From contig LVAX01000075.1 of NCBI GenBank assembly GCA_001604215.1, positions 1 to 64,000 of the forward strand: a stretch of DNA of 64,000 nucleotides. The letters are read 5' to 3'. This DNA is from Clostridiales bacterium Firm_18. GTDB lineage: Bacteria; Bacillota; Clostridia; Monoglobales; Firm-18. The notes under the pieces are model-generated. The model was not told the DNA's origin. It searched no databases and worked only from the letters and a program-made list of their open reading frames with translations. This document shows, piece by piece, positions 19,003 through 28,828 of this stretch. Each line of letters opens with the position of its first letter. The stretch's first letter is position 1. A program made the translations under genes and the position numbers.

Positions 19003-19515
19003 TTACTTTATATAACCTAAAAACTCCTCTCTTGTAAAAGCCCTGTTTAAGGTGTCTGTACCTTTAAAATCCTCCACATTTTTGCCTTCTATTGTAAACC
19101 ATACTTCATCGATGCCGTCAAGCTCGGTCAGGCTTAAAACAATCGGAGCAAAAGTCATTGTAAAACCGGTACTGCCTCCGATGTGTTCCGTTATAAACTC
19201 CTTCGACATGTCAAGCGTCAGCTTGTTGTTTTCAAGCTTAGCGGACAGGACTTTTGTGTTTTTCGGTATAGTTGTTTTCAGGTTTGCGGCTTCTTCGATA
19301 AGCTTTTCTGTTATAAGCTTGGATTTGTACTCAATATCGGAATTATCCGCCGCTATATCAATTTCCTTTCCGATTACATACATAGCATCTTCATCGGAAA
19401 GATACAAAACTGCCGCGCTCTTTTTTTCTTCCCGTTTTTCTTCCGGTTTGCCGCAGCCTGTAAGAACCCCGAGCAAAACCATAGCTGCCGCTAAAACAGA
19501 CAATATTTTTTTCAT
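19003..19515 (-). CDS. GerMN-domain lipoprotein
   Basis: MKKILSVLAAAMVLLGVLTGCG lipobox; LITEKLIEEAANL...LDMSKEFITEH...LSLTELDGIDEVWFTIEGK. Confidence 0.85.
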   Translation of the reverse strand: MKKILSVLAAAMVLLGVLTGCGKPEEKREEKKSAAVLYLSDEDAMYVIGKEIDIAADNSDIEYKSKLITEKLIEEAANLKTTIPKNTKVLSAKLENNKLTLDMSKEFITEHIGGSTGFTMTFAPIVLSLTELDGIDEVWFTIEGKNVEDFKGTDTLNRAFTREEFLGYIK

Positions 19516-19542
19516 TTAACAAACCTTCCTTTTTAACTTATT

Positions 19543-21831
19543 TCATTCAATTATTTCAATGCCGTTTTGGTATTTAACGTCATCAATTGTATGTGCCTGA
19601 ACCCTTGAGTCGGAAACCGTTATCAGGCTGTCGCCGGAGTATAAAATCCGCCTTATTTCCTTGTCGCTTTGGACATAATCGCCCAGCTTTAACATTTCTT
19701 CGTTTGTCAGGTGGCTGATTTTTCCCCTTAACGAAAAGCCGTGCCCGGTATCGAAATTATATACATATGCTCCGCTGAAGGTAAGCTGCCCGTATGCACT
19801 GTTGTATTGGTCCTTCTCATAAACTTCCCTGACGGTAATGGGAAAAGCAAGCAAATTATGCTCCGGAGCGTAAAGCAGCGCCTTGTGGTTTTGTAGCAAC
19901 GCCGATTCCGTACCCCTGTCGCCGATTATCTCTCGGAATTTTTGCACCGGTTTTGTAACATCGGATACGTCAAATAATGCCATTTTCATTCCCTGATACA
20001 GGCCCTCACCCGTTGCGTCCTTGCCGAATCCGATAATGTGGTTTTCATCAACGGGATGAATATAGTCGCTGTAACCGGGGATTTTCAGGTTACCGAGGAT
20101 TTCCGGCTTGTAAGGGTCGGCAAGATCTATTACAAACAAAGGGTCAACCTGGCGGAAGGTTACCATATAACCTCTGTTTCCGACAAACCTGACGGAATAA
20201 ATCCTTTCGCCCGGGGCAATTTCTTCAATGCTGCCGCACTGGGTAAGCGTATCGTCCAATATGTAAAGATTGTTTTCCTGCTGATTTTTCCATGTGGTTG
20301 TTGCGATTCTGAAATACCCGTTATACTCGTCCATGGAAAATTGATTTAAAATATTGCCTTCGACACGGGCCTTTTTCAGATAGGTTATGCTCCCGTTTGT
20401 AAGGGAGAATTTATATATTGCGGTTTTTGTCCCTTCGGCGTCATATTCCGAGGAAGCAACATACAGGTTATCCTTCGATACATAGATATTTTCGCCGCTG
20501 CCAAGCAGGGTTTGGACCACCGCTTCTTTATCCGGCTGTGTTATATCTATTGACGATATTACAAGAAAGTTCGGACTTGCAAATCCGGGGAAATAGCGAA
20601 TGCTGTCATAGCCTTGCTTACAGGCTGTGCCGTTATCGTGATATATTATCGGAAAGTCCTCCGTAGGATAATACCTGCTCGGGTATTTGGTTGAAACCAT
20701 ATACACTATATTATCTATTTTGCGGGACGAAATATAATTGCCTTCTATTTCAAGCGTTCTTTCCAGTACCGGATTTTCCCTGTCCGTTATATTATATACC
20801 GTAACCTGCGTTAAAGCACTTCGCGGATACTGGGGAGCAATCTGGATTTTTTTTGCGCTGTCATAGACCTGAGGCTGGCCTAATTTGTTTACATGAGCAA
20901 TTATAACAAGCTTGCCGCCGTCTATAAAAATTTCACGTGGGTAGAATTCTTCGTCCGTGCGTTTAATTACGGAAGCAACACTCATTTCGGATACGGGATT
21001 GATCTTTGTAATTATTATTTTTTGACTGCTTACATGGTACAAATAATTACCGTCTGTTTTAACTATATCTGCCTCATCAACGCCGGCAACCTGAATGTTG
21101 GTATCGGAATGCGCCGCTCTTGCATACGACTCTGTCATTTTCAGATTTTCGGGGGCGGCAAATTGTATTTCCTCGTCTAAGCTTGGGGGCGCCTCACCCA
21201 TGATTTTTTCTGCCGTTATGTATTCCCGGTCATAATTGTCGGTATTTAGCATCCGTCTTAGGTTTTCCGCGCTTCCGACTGCAGGAAGTACGTTTATTTT
21301 GGCTATAATGTTATCGAGCAGCTGTTTATCTTTGTCGGCATTTATACTGCTTGCGCTGTCGCTTATGACAATAAGGCCGTTATGATAAAAAACCTCTTTT
21401 CCTATAGCCTCGGCAAAGCTTCGCAGCGGTATAAAGGTTCTGTCGTTAATTGTTTTGGCAATAACGTTTGGGTTTTCGGGGTCAATAAGCTTTTCGATTC
21501 CGTTTACCGACACCGTATTGCTTCCTAAAATATAGCATACGCTTGCCTCATTTCCGGTGATTGTCACAAGGCATAAATGCTCGTTGTAGTCAACATCCAT
21601 GCCGAAGCCCTCTGCAATAAAACGGACGGGAACAAGCGTCCTTGCATTTTCAACGACGGGCATTATGCGCGTATCTTCATCTATTTGGGTTTCTCGGTTG
21701 TTTATCAGCGCCAAATTGCTTTCGGTAAAAAGTATAACAGCGTTATCGGCAAAAAAATCTGCCGTTATCGGCTGTGGATAATAGGTGGCAACAAAGAAGG
21801 CGCAAAGAAGTATAAATAATAGTCTTTTCAT
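19543..21831 (-). CDS. Secreted beta-propeller domain protein with N-terminal copper-amine-oxidase-N-like domain
   Basis: Signal peptide MKRLLFILLCAFFVATYY; ARTLVPVRFIAEGFGMDVDY and RTFIPLRSFAEAIGKEV; then TNIQVAGVDEADIVKTDGNYLYHVS. Confidence 0.88.
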   Translation of the reverse strand: MKRLLFILLCAFFVATYYPQPITADFFADNAVILFTESNLALINNRETQIDEDTRIMPVVENARTLVPVRFIAEGFGMDVDYNEHLCLVTITGNEASVCYILGSNTVSVNGIEKLIDPENPNVIAKTINDRTFIPLRSFAEAIGKEVFYHNGLIVISDSASSINADKDKQLLDNIIAKINVLPAVGSAENLRRMLNTDNYDREYITAEKIMGEAPPSLDEEIQFAAPENLKMTESYARAAHSDTNIQVAGVDEADIVKTDGNYLYHVSSQKIIITKINPVSEMSVASVIKRTDEEFYPREIFIDGGKLVIIAHVNKLGQPQVYDSAKKIQIAPQYPRSALTQVTVYNITDRENPVLERTLEIEGNYISSRKIDNIVYMVSTKYPSRYYPTEDFPIIYHDNGTACKQGYDSIRYFPGFASPNFLVISSIDITQPDKEAVVQTLLGSGENIYVSKDNLYVASSEYDAEGTKTAIYKFSLTNGSITYLKKARVEGNILNQFSMDEYNGYFRIATTTWKNQQENNLYILDDTLTQCGSIEEIAPGERIYSVRFVGNRGYMVTFRQVDPLFVIDLADPYKPEILGNLKIPGYSDYIHPVDENHIIGFGKDATGEGLYQGMKMALFDVSDVTKPVQKFREIIGDRGTESALLQNHKALLYAPEHNLLAFPITVREVYEKDQYNSAYGQLTFSGAYVYNFDTGHGFSLRGKISHLTNEEMLKLGDYVQSDKEIRRILYSGDSLITVSDSRVQAHTIDDVKYQNGIEIIE

Positions 21832-21905
21832 AAACATCCTCCTATATTTAAAAACTTTATTATACTTCTTTGACGAATAAAAAAACAAAAAGTTCCCGCA
21901 GAAAA

Positions 21906-22886
21906 TTAAAATAGAGTGCTGCCCCCGACAAATTCCCTTACAATGGAGGTTTGAGGAACTCTTTGCGAGTCTATGGAAATAAAGCTGTTTGTCAAATCAA
22001 GCAGCTCGGATATTTTTTCACAGTACAAATCGTCCTGCATAGCGTCTTTAAAAATTCTATTTAAGTGGTCTTTATATACAGCCAGCTCATATAGCAAGGA
22101 GGAGTTGAATATTATATCGGCGCTGTCGGTGTACGGGAATATATTCTTTTGCGCGCCTGCCTCAACCGCGGGCCATAATTCGAATGTGTAGCGGTAGCTT
22201 GAGTTTCTGAAATAATAGTCCCTGATGATACGCCTTATGAGCCTGTTTGTCCTTGATTTGATTTTTGTCCCGTTGTCCTTTGAAAGGGAGGTTAACGCCG
22301 AGCAGTATATTCTGTATTTGTTTTTGTTTGGAACACCGGCTGTAATCTTATCGTTAAGGCCGTGTATTCCCTCAACGATAATTACGTCGTCTTTATCAAG
22401 CTTTAACGGCTTGCTTGTGTTTGATTTTGTTTTAAAGTCGTATATAGGAATTAACGCTTCGCCGCCGTCAATCAATTCTTCGATATTCCGATTGAATTTC
22501 ATGTAATCAATTGATTCAAGTGCCTCAAAGTCCGGTTTTCCCTCTTCGTTTTTAGGCATGTCAGCTTCGTCTATATAGTAGTTGTCAAGGGAAATTGATA
22601 CGGCATTTATGCCAAGCACCTTTAGATGCAACTGAAGCCTGTTTGCAAAGGATGTTTTGCCGGAGGAAGAGGGGCCGCTTATTAGTATAATCTTTTTTTG
22701 TGAAGAATTGTTTTTGATTTTCCGGGCAATTTCCGATATATTTTGCTCGTGCCAGATTTCGCTTATATTAATCAGCCAATCGATTTTTCCTTCGCCTATT
22801 ATCCTGTTAATATCGGAAATGGTTGAAATCCCTAACTTATCGCACCAGTTTTTATATTGTGAAAGGCATAATTCTATCCTGTCCAT
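21906..22886 (-). CDS. Uridine kinase-like nucleoside kinase
   Basis: ISGPSSSGKTSFANRLQLHLKVLGINAVSISLDNYYID; start set at 22886 by AAGGAAGG RBS. Confidence 0.88.
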   Translation of the reverse strand: MDRIELCLSQYKNWCDKLGISTISDINRIIGEGKIDWLINISEIWHEQNISEIARKIKNNSSQKKIILISGPSSSGKTSFANRLQLHLKVLGINAVSISLDNYYIDEADMPKNEEGKPDFEALESIDYMKFNRNIEELIDGGEALIPIYDFKTKSNTSKPLKLDKDDVIIVEGIHGLNDKITAGVPNKNKYRIYCSALTSLSKDNGTKIKSRTNRLIRRIIRDYYFRNSSYRYTFELWPAVEAGAQKNIFPYTDSADIIFNSSLLYELAVYKDHLNRIFKDAMQDDLYCEKISELLDLTNSFISIDSQRVPQTSIVREFVGGSTLF

Positions 22887-22943
22887 TAAATTCCTTCCTT
22901 CATAAATATAATTGTTAATAAATGCAGTTTTAACATTAATATA

Positions 22944-22976
22944 AAATCTCACTTTTGTAAGATGACAGTGAGATTT
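22944..22976. terminator. Perfect 10-bp hairpin, possible terminator or leader
   Basis: AAATCTCACT...AGTGAGATTT. Confidence 0.5.
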
Positions 22977-23000
22977 CAAAGCCCCATCGGTTCTTGATAA

Positions 23001-23066
23001 AATAAAGCGTTCGGACGCGTAACGCTTTCCAAAGCGCAACATTGCGCGAATTTCGCGCAATTTCAT
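23001..23066 (+). repeat. Dispersed GC-rich repeat family 2, copy A (shorter form)
   Basis: AATAAAGCGTTCGGACGCGTAACGCTTTCCAAAGCGCAACATTGCGCGAATTTCGCGCAATTTC. Confidence 0.8.
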
Positions 23067-23096
23067 ATTAAAGAACAAAAGCAGTGGGAATTATAT

Positions 23097-24128
23097 TTAA
23101 TTATTATTGTTCGGTATCTGTATTTTGTTGTATTCTTTTTCGTTTTTTTCTATCTTTGCTTCGTTTTTCCAGCCTTCGATAATCCCGTCGAATTTTTCTT
23201 TTTTGGCTTGTGATATAAGCTGCTGCACATTTGAAGTAAAAGCGGATTCTTCATTGGGATATCTTTTTATAATATGATAACCGAAATTCGATTCTACCAA
23301 ATCGCTTATTGCGCCGACTTCAAGCTCTAACGAAGCTGCTTCGAAAGCGGGAACCATGGCACCCTGCGAGCCTAAAATAAAGCCTTTTCCCAAATAATAT
23401 CCTTCAGGTTGTGATGTGGAGCCGGGATCCTCCGAATTCTGCTCTACAAGCTTGTCAAAGTCTTCTCCTGCCTGAGCCTTTGCCAAAATCTCATCAGCCT
23501 TGATTTTTGCCGCTTCAAGCTGTTCCATTTCAAGCGGCTGGTTGGTTTGGGTATCTATCGTGCTGATTAAAACATGCTTTACCCTTACCACTTTGTTGTC
23601 GAAAAATGTTCTTGCCGCGGCCTCGTCCACATCCTGTGTCAGGGCCTCCATAAGATTTTGCTGATAAAAGCTGTCTTCAAGAACTTTTTGATATAAATTT
23701 TTATTCAAACCGAATTGCTTTAAATAATCGTCAACGCCTTCGTTTCCGTATTTTGCCACAAGCTGGCCTATCCTGTTGTTTATATCCTGATACTGCTCGG
23801 AGGTAATTTTATAACCCCCTTCGATTGCTTTCTTTCTTGATATTTTGGATTTTATCGCTTCTTCCAGAGCCTTTTCTTTTGCGGTTTCTATAACCTTTTT
23901 GCCGTCAATTTCCGCAGTCTCCCAAAAATCCTCGGGAAGGTCGGACCCTTGCTCGCTTTCAATTTGGTTTTTAACGTTTGTCAGAAAGTATATAAATTCA
24001 GCTTTTGTAATATCCTCGCCGTTAACGGAAGCAATTTTTACGTTTTTTGAAGAAATACAAGACGTCAGGGTTAACGGCACTAACATAATTATAATTAATG
24101 ACATGCATTTTTTAAAACATTTAATCAT
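23097..24128 (-). CDS. PpiC/PrsA-type peptidylprolyl isomerase lipoprotein
   Basis: Lipobox LTLTSC; VKHVLIS...A-DEILAKAQAGEDFDKLVEQNSEDPGS...SNFGYHIIKR. Confidence 0.93.
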   Translation of the reverse strand: MIKCFKKCMSLIIIMLVPLTLTSCISSKNVKIASVNGEDITKAEFIYFLTNVKNQIESEQGSDLPEDFWETAEIDGKKVIETAKEKALEEAIKSKISRKKAIEGGYKITSEQYQDINNRIGQLVAKYGNEGVDDYLKQFGLNKNLYQKVLEDSFYQQNLMEALTQDVDEAAARTFFDNKVVRVKHVLISTIDTQTNQPLEMEQLEAAKIKADEILAKAQAGEDFDKLVEQNSEDPGSTSQPEGYYLGKGFILGSQGAMVPAFEAASLELEVGAISDLVESNFGYHIIKRYPNEESAFTSNVQQLISQAKKEKFDGIIEGWKNEAKIEKNEKEYNKIQIPNNNN

Positions 24129-24178
24129 AAATCACAACCTCCGGTTTTCATAACTTTATATAATATATACATTATATA

Positions 24179-27100
24179 TCATTTGTCCGATGTTTGCAAT
24201 TGTTTGTATTTTTGTAACAAACTCTTAATATTGGAAAGAAGGTCTTTTCCTTTATGCTTCAAAGTAATATAAGGTTTTGTGCCGGCTGAAAACATCAGCC
24301 CTTTGCTTTCGTTTTTCAGCAGCTCGGAAATTACTTTTATATCAGGCGGCATGCTTTGGGAATATGTGAATATAACGGCGTTTTTTGTCTGCCGTATTTC
24401 TTCGATTCCGAGTGAGGTTGCATAGCTTTTTATAAGTGCTATATCCAACAGGTTTGAAACAGAGCCGGGAACATTTCCGTATCTGTCCTGAATTTCGTCA
24501 TATACATCCATGTAATCCTGCTGGTTTTCAATGGATGCGATTTTTTTATACGCTTCAATACGGTAGTTTTCCCCCGTTATATAATCCTTTGGAATATATG
24601 CGTTGACATTCAATGATATAACAGTTTGTATTTCGGGGACAGAGGTTTGCCCTTTCAGCTGCGAAACCGCCTCTGACAAAAGCTTGCAGTACATCTCATA
24701 GCCGACAGCTTCCATATGACCGTGCTGGTCTGCGCCTAAAACGTTGCCGGCACCCCTGATTTCCAGGTCACGGAGGGCAATTTTAAAACCGCTTCCGAAT
24801 TCGGTAAAATCGCGTATTGCGCGCAGGCGCTTTTCCGCAATTTCCGAAAGGTTTTTGTCACGCCTGTAAGTAAGGTAGGCATATGCAAGGGTGTTTGACC
24901 TGCCTACCCTTCCCCTAAGCTGGTAAAGCTGTGACAGCCCCATTTTATCCGCGTCCTCGACTATTATGGTGTTTATATTCGGTATATCCAGCCCTGTTTC
25001 TATTATTGTGGTACACACCAAAACGTCCACTTCCCCGTCAAGCACCTGCTGCATTATGTCTTCAAGCTCGCTCTCGCGCATTTTGCCGTGGGCCACCGCT
25101 ACCCGCAAGTCTTCCGATATTGAACTTATTTTTGCCGCGGCACGTTCAATCGATTCCACTTTGTTATGCAAATAATAAACCTGGCCGCCCCTTGCCGCCT
25201 CACGAAGTATTGCCTCGGCGATTACTTCCGTGTTGTATTCCATGACAAATGTGCTTACGGGATATCTGTCCTTAGGCGGATTTTCAAGCACGCTCATGTC
25301 GCAAATTCCCGAAAGGCTCATATGAAGGGTCCGGGGAATCGGTGTTGCGGTAAGAGTTAAAACATCAACGTTGCGTTTTAATTCTTTTATATATTCCTTA
25401 TGCGCAACCCCGAAGCGCTGCTCCTCGTCAATAATGAGCAGGCCCAGCCGTTTAAATATAATATCTTTTTGAATTATCCTGTGCGTGCCTATTACAATGT
25501 CAACTTCTCCGGTTTTTAGTCTTTTGATTGTTTCTTTTTGTTGTTTTACCGTCCGGAATCGTGACAACATCTCCACCTTTACGGGGAAGTCCCTCATTCT
25601 TTCGCAAAATGTGTTGTAATGCTGCGCCGCCAGTATTGTTGTGGGAACAAGATAAGCAACCTGATATCCGTCCATAACCGCTTTAAAGGCCGCTCTAAGG
25701 GCAATTTCGGTTTTCCCGAAGCCAACGTCGCCGCAAAGAAGCCTGTCCATGGGACGGTCCTTTTCCATGTCGGCGCTTACTTCTTCAATGCACCGGAGCT
25801 GGTCCTCGGTTTCCTCATAAGGGAAGGTGGCGGCAAAGCTTTTGTGCCACTCCCTGTCCGGTGTAAAGGATATGCCCTTGACATTCTGTCGCTCCGCATA
25901 CAGCTTAATAAGCTGCTCTGCCATATCTTTTGCGCTGGCCCGCACTTTTTGCTTTGCTTTTTGCCATTCGCTTCCGCCTAACTTGTTAAGCCTGATATGC
26001 TCGGCGCTTTTTCCTATATATTTATAAATCAAATCAAGCTGGTTTGTCGGGACATATAACGTATCATTGCCCCTGAATTTTATTTGCAGGTAGTCGGAGG
26101 TGGCTCCGTCCACCGTCATCGTCTTAATGCCCGCAAATTGGCCTATACCATGGTTTTGATGAACCACAAAGTCGCCGATGCTCAAATCCGTCAAGCCGGA
26201 CAGCTTTTCATGGCCTTTTCGCATAACCTTCCTTGAGGGCTTTTTATCCCGCCCGAACATATCCCTGTCACCTATTATTGCAAGCCTTTGCATAGGGTAT
26301 TCAAAGCCGCGTGTAATCTCGCCGCGGGTTATGATAATTTGCCCGTTTTCCGGCGGATCGTCAATGTTATCAGAGTATACGCAGAAAATATCTTCATCGC
26401 ACATTAGCTTTGCAATGTTTTTTGCTTTGCCTTCGCTGCCGCCGAATATAATGACGGCATATCCGTTGCGCTTATAAAATTTCATTGCACTGTAAAACAA
26501 GTCTATTTTCCCGTAAAAAGCAGCTTGCGGCTTTGCGGCAAAGGTGAATACGGCCTTTGGACGGTAATCGGGGCAGGAATGGGATATTCCTGCCAAACCA
26601 ACAAGAGAGTGCTTTCTTGTCATTTCATGAATTGTATCGTAATATTCTTTGCGCCATTTCATGCCGGCAGAGGGAAGTATGCCTTTTTCCGCAAATGCGG
26701 CTGTTTGTTCGGCAAACCGCAATTCATCCGATTTGGCAATTTCGGCAATCCTTGAGGGCTGATATAAAAAGATAAGGGAACTATCCGGAAGATAATCAAG
26801 CAAAGTCGGTATTTCTTCGTATATAAAGGGGATATATTTGTCGATTGACGGGAAGTACAGGTTGTTTTGAAGACGCTCAATATCGCGTTTTAAATTTTTG
26901 TTTAAGACTTCGTTGTCCGTCCTGTCGCACAGCTTAATAAGTTTTTTAACAAGGTCATTTCTTTGCTCCTTGTTTAATATAATTTCATTTGCCGGCGTTA
27001 TGCTTGATTTGTTTATAGTTCCCAATGAACGCTGGGTTATCGGGTCAAATTCCCGGATTGAATCGATTTCGTCGGAAAAAAGTTCAATTCTTACGGGCGT

Positions 27101-27667
27101 TTCGCTTGTATGCGGAAAAAAATCTATAATCCCGCCCCTTATTGCGAACTGTCCTCTGCCCTCGACAATATCCTCGCGCACATAGCCGAGCCGCACAAAC
27201 GCTTCGATCGCTAAGTCAATATCGCAAATACCGCCTGTTTCAAATGTTATAATATTTTCAAACACGCTTTTTTGCGGAGCACTGCCGGCCAGTGCTGAAA
27301 TAGTTGTTACAACAACGCGGGCCCGGCCGTTTGCAAGCTTGTTTATGGCATCCAGCCGGCTTGATATAATATCTTTTGATAGGGTATCTATATCGTAAAA
27401 TATCAGTTCCCTGTCGGGGTAATACAAAACACTCTCGTCCCAAAAGAGCCGGAGGTCGGAAAACAACTTTTTTGCCGCAGCCTCGTCCGGTGCGACAACC
27501 AATCCGAGCTTTGACGTGTTATTTGATGTGCACAAAATGAGGTGTGCGGCAACAGATTCCGACACCCCTATTATGTTGACGGGCGTTTCCCCGCTGTTTA
27601 TGCAGTTTATAAGATTTTTATACTCGTCCGAAGAATCGAGCATGTTTAAAAAACCTTTAAGCCTCAT
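24179..27667 (-). CDS. mfd: Transcription-repair coupling factor
   Basis: [55 protein letters not shown]. Confidence 0.98.
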   Translation of the reverse strand: MRLKGFLNMLDSSDEYKNLINCINSGETPVNIIGVSESVAAHLILCTSNNTSKLGLVVAPDEAAAKKLFSDLRLFWDESVLYYPDRELIFYDIDTLSKDIISSRLDAINKLANGRARVVVTTISALAGSAPQKSVFENIITFETGGICDIDLAIEAFVRLGYVREDIVEGRGQFAIRGGIIDFFPHTSETPVRIELFSDEIDSIREFDPITQRSLGTINKSSITPANEIILNKEQRNDLVKKLIKLCDRTDNEVLNKNLKRDIERLQNNLYFPSIDKYIPFIYEEIPTLLDYLPDSSLIFLYQPSRIAEIAKSDELRFAEQTAAFAEKGILPSAGMKWRKEYYDTIHEMTRKHSLVGLAGISHSCPDYRPKAVFTFAAKPQAAFYGKIDLFYSAMKFYKRNGYAVIIFGGSEGKAKNIAKLMCDEDIFCVYSDNIDDPPENGQIIITRGEITRGFEYPMQRLAIIGDRDMFGRDKKPSRKVMRKGHEKLSGLTDLSIGDFVVHQNHGIGQFAGIKTMTVDGATSDYLQIKFRGNDTLYVPTNQLDLIYKYIGKSAEHIRLNKLGGSEWQKAKQKVRASAKDMAEQLIKLYAERQNVKGISFTPDREWHKSFAATFPYEETEDQLRCIEEVSADMEKDRPMDRLLCGDVGFGKTEIALRAAFKAVMDGYQVAYLVPTTILAAQHYNTFCERMRDFPVKVEMLSRFRTVKQQKETIKRLKTGEVDIVIGTHRIIQKDIIFKRLGLLIIDEEQRFGVAHKEYIKELKRNVDVLTLTATPIPRTLHMSLSGICDMSVLENPPKDRYPVSTFVMEYNTEVIAEAILREAARGGQVYYLHNKVESIERAAAKISSISEDLRVAVAHGKMRESELEDIMQQVLDGEVDVLVCTTIIETGLDIPNINTIIVEDADKMGLSQLYQLRGRVGRSNTLAYAYLTYRRDKNLSEIAEKRLRAIRDFTEFGSGFKIALRDLEIRGAGNVLGADQHGHMEAVGYEMYCKLLSEAVSQLKGQTSVPEIQTVISLNVNAYIPKDYITGENYRIEAYKKIASIENQQDYMDVYDEIQDRYGNVPGSVSNLLDIALIKSYATSLGIEEIRQTKNAVIFTYSQSMPPDIKVISELLKNESKGLMFSAGTKPYITLKHKGKDLLSNIKSLLQKYKQLQTSDK

Positions 27668-27679
27668 ACCACTTTCCTT

Positions 27680-28828
27680 TTACAGTGATTTTATCGTATC
27701 CATAACATAATCGGCAAACTGTGCACCGGTTGCTCCGGTATCTCTCCCCGTAACAACAAGCCTTTTCTCCTCGTACATGCAGATATCAAGAGCGCGCTCT
27801 AATTTTTTTGCTTTTTCGGTGTATCCGATATGCTCAAGCAGCATAACCGACGCGCGGATAATGCTGCACGGGTCGGCGTATTTAGCCCTGCCTTCTTCAA
27901 CCATTCTCGGTGCGCTTCCGTGAATTGCTTCAAACATAGCGTATTTTTTGCCGATATTCGCACTCCCTGCGGTGCCTACGCCGCCTTGAAATTCCGCCGC
28001 TTCGTCCGTCAATATGTCGCCGTAGAGGTTCGGGAGCACAAAAATCTGAAACTGCGTTCTTCTTTTGGGGTCAACGAGCTTTGCCGTCATTATGTCAATG
28101 TACCAGTCGTCAAGCTCAATACCCGGGTAATCCTTGGCAACCTGCTGGCATATGTTTAAAAACTTGCCGTCGGTTGTTTTAATTACATTTGCTTTGGTAA
28201 CACATGTAACTTTTGTTTTTCCTGCTTTCTTCGCATACTCAAAAGCTGCGCGGGCAATCCTTTCGCTGCCCTCGGTGGTGGTTACGCAAAAGTCCATTGC
28301 GATATCGTCATTTATATGAATGCCTTTGGACCCCAGTGCATACGAGCCTTCTGTGTTTTCCCTGAAAAAGGTCCAGTCTATGCCTTCGGAGGGAACCTTG
28401 ACAGGGCGTACGTTTGCAAATAAATCAAGCTCTTTTCTCATTGCCACATTTGCGCTTTCAATATTAGGCCATTTATCCCCCGCTCTCGGAGTGGTTGTAG
28501 GGCCTTTTAATATAACATGGCAGCTTTTAAGCTCGGAAAGAACGTCGTCGGGTATAGCCTTGCCGCATTCGGCGCGCCTTTCGATTGTACAGCCGTCAAT
28601 CGCCTTGAATTCTGCCTTTTCGCCTTGCAACAGGAACTCTAATATCCTGTGCGCCTGCTGTGTTATGGCAGGGCCTATGCCGTCGCCGCCCACAACGCCG
28701 ATTACTATCTTGTCAAGTTTCCCGTAATCGATGAAATCTTTGTCTTCCTTCATTTTTTCAACCCTTGCAAGCTGCTGCAAGATTATTTGTTCGAATTTGT
28801 CCTGTGCTGTTTTTATAATATCATTCAT
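27680..28828 (-). CDS. icd: Isocitrate/isopropylmalate dehydrogenase family protein (probable NAD-dependent isocitrate dehydrogenase)
   Basis: GGDGIGPAITQQAHRIL, NIESANVAMRKELDLFANVRPVK, FRENTEGSYALGSKG, adjacent aconitase. Confidence 0.9.
   Translation of the reverse strand: MNDIIKTAQDKFEQIILQQLARVEKMKEDKDFIDYGKLDKIVIGVVGGDGIGPAITQQAHRILEFLLQGEKAEFKAIDGCTIERRAECGKAIPDDVLSELKSCHVILKGPTTTPRAGDKWPNIESANVAMRKELDLFANVRPVKVPSEGIDWTFFRENTEGSYALGSKGIHINDDIAMDFCVTTTEGSERIARAAFEYAKKAGKTKVTCVTKANVIKTTDGKFLNICQQVAKDYPGIELDDWYIDIMTAKLVDPKRRTQFQIFVLPNLYGDILTDEAAEFQGGVGTAGSANIGKKYAMFEAIHGSAPRMVEEGRAKYADPCSIIRASVMLLEHIGYTEKAKKLERALDICMYEEKRLVVTGRDTGATGAQFADYVMDTIKSL

Noticed and set aside
22944-22976. 10-bp hairpin upstream of the nucleoside kinase as a riboswitch
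   Set aside because: Simple hairpin without conserved loop features; could be a terminator or leader, no evidence for ligand sensing.
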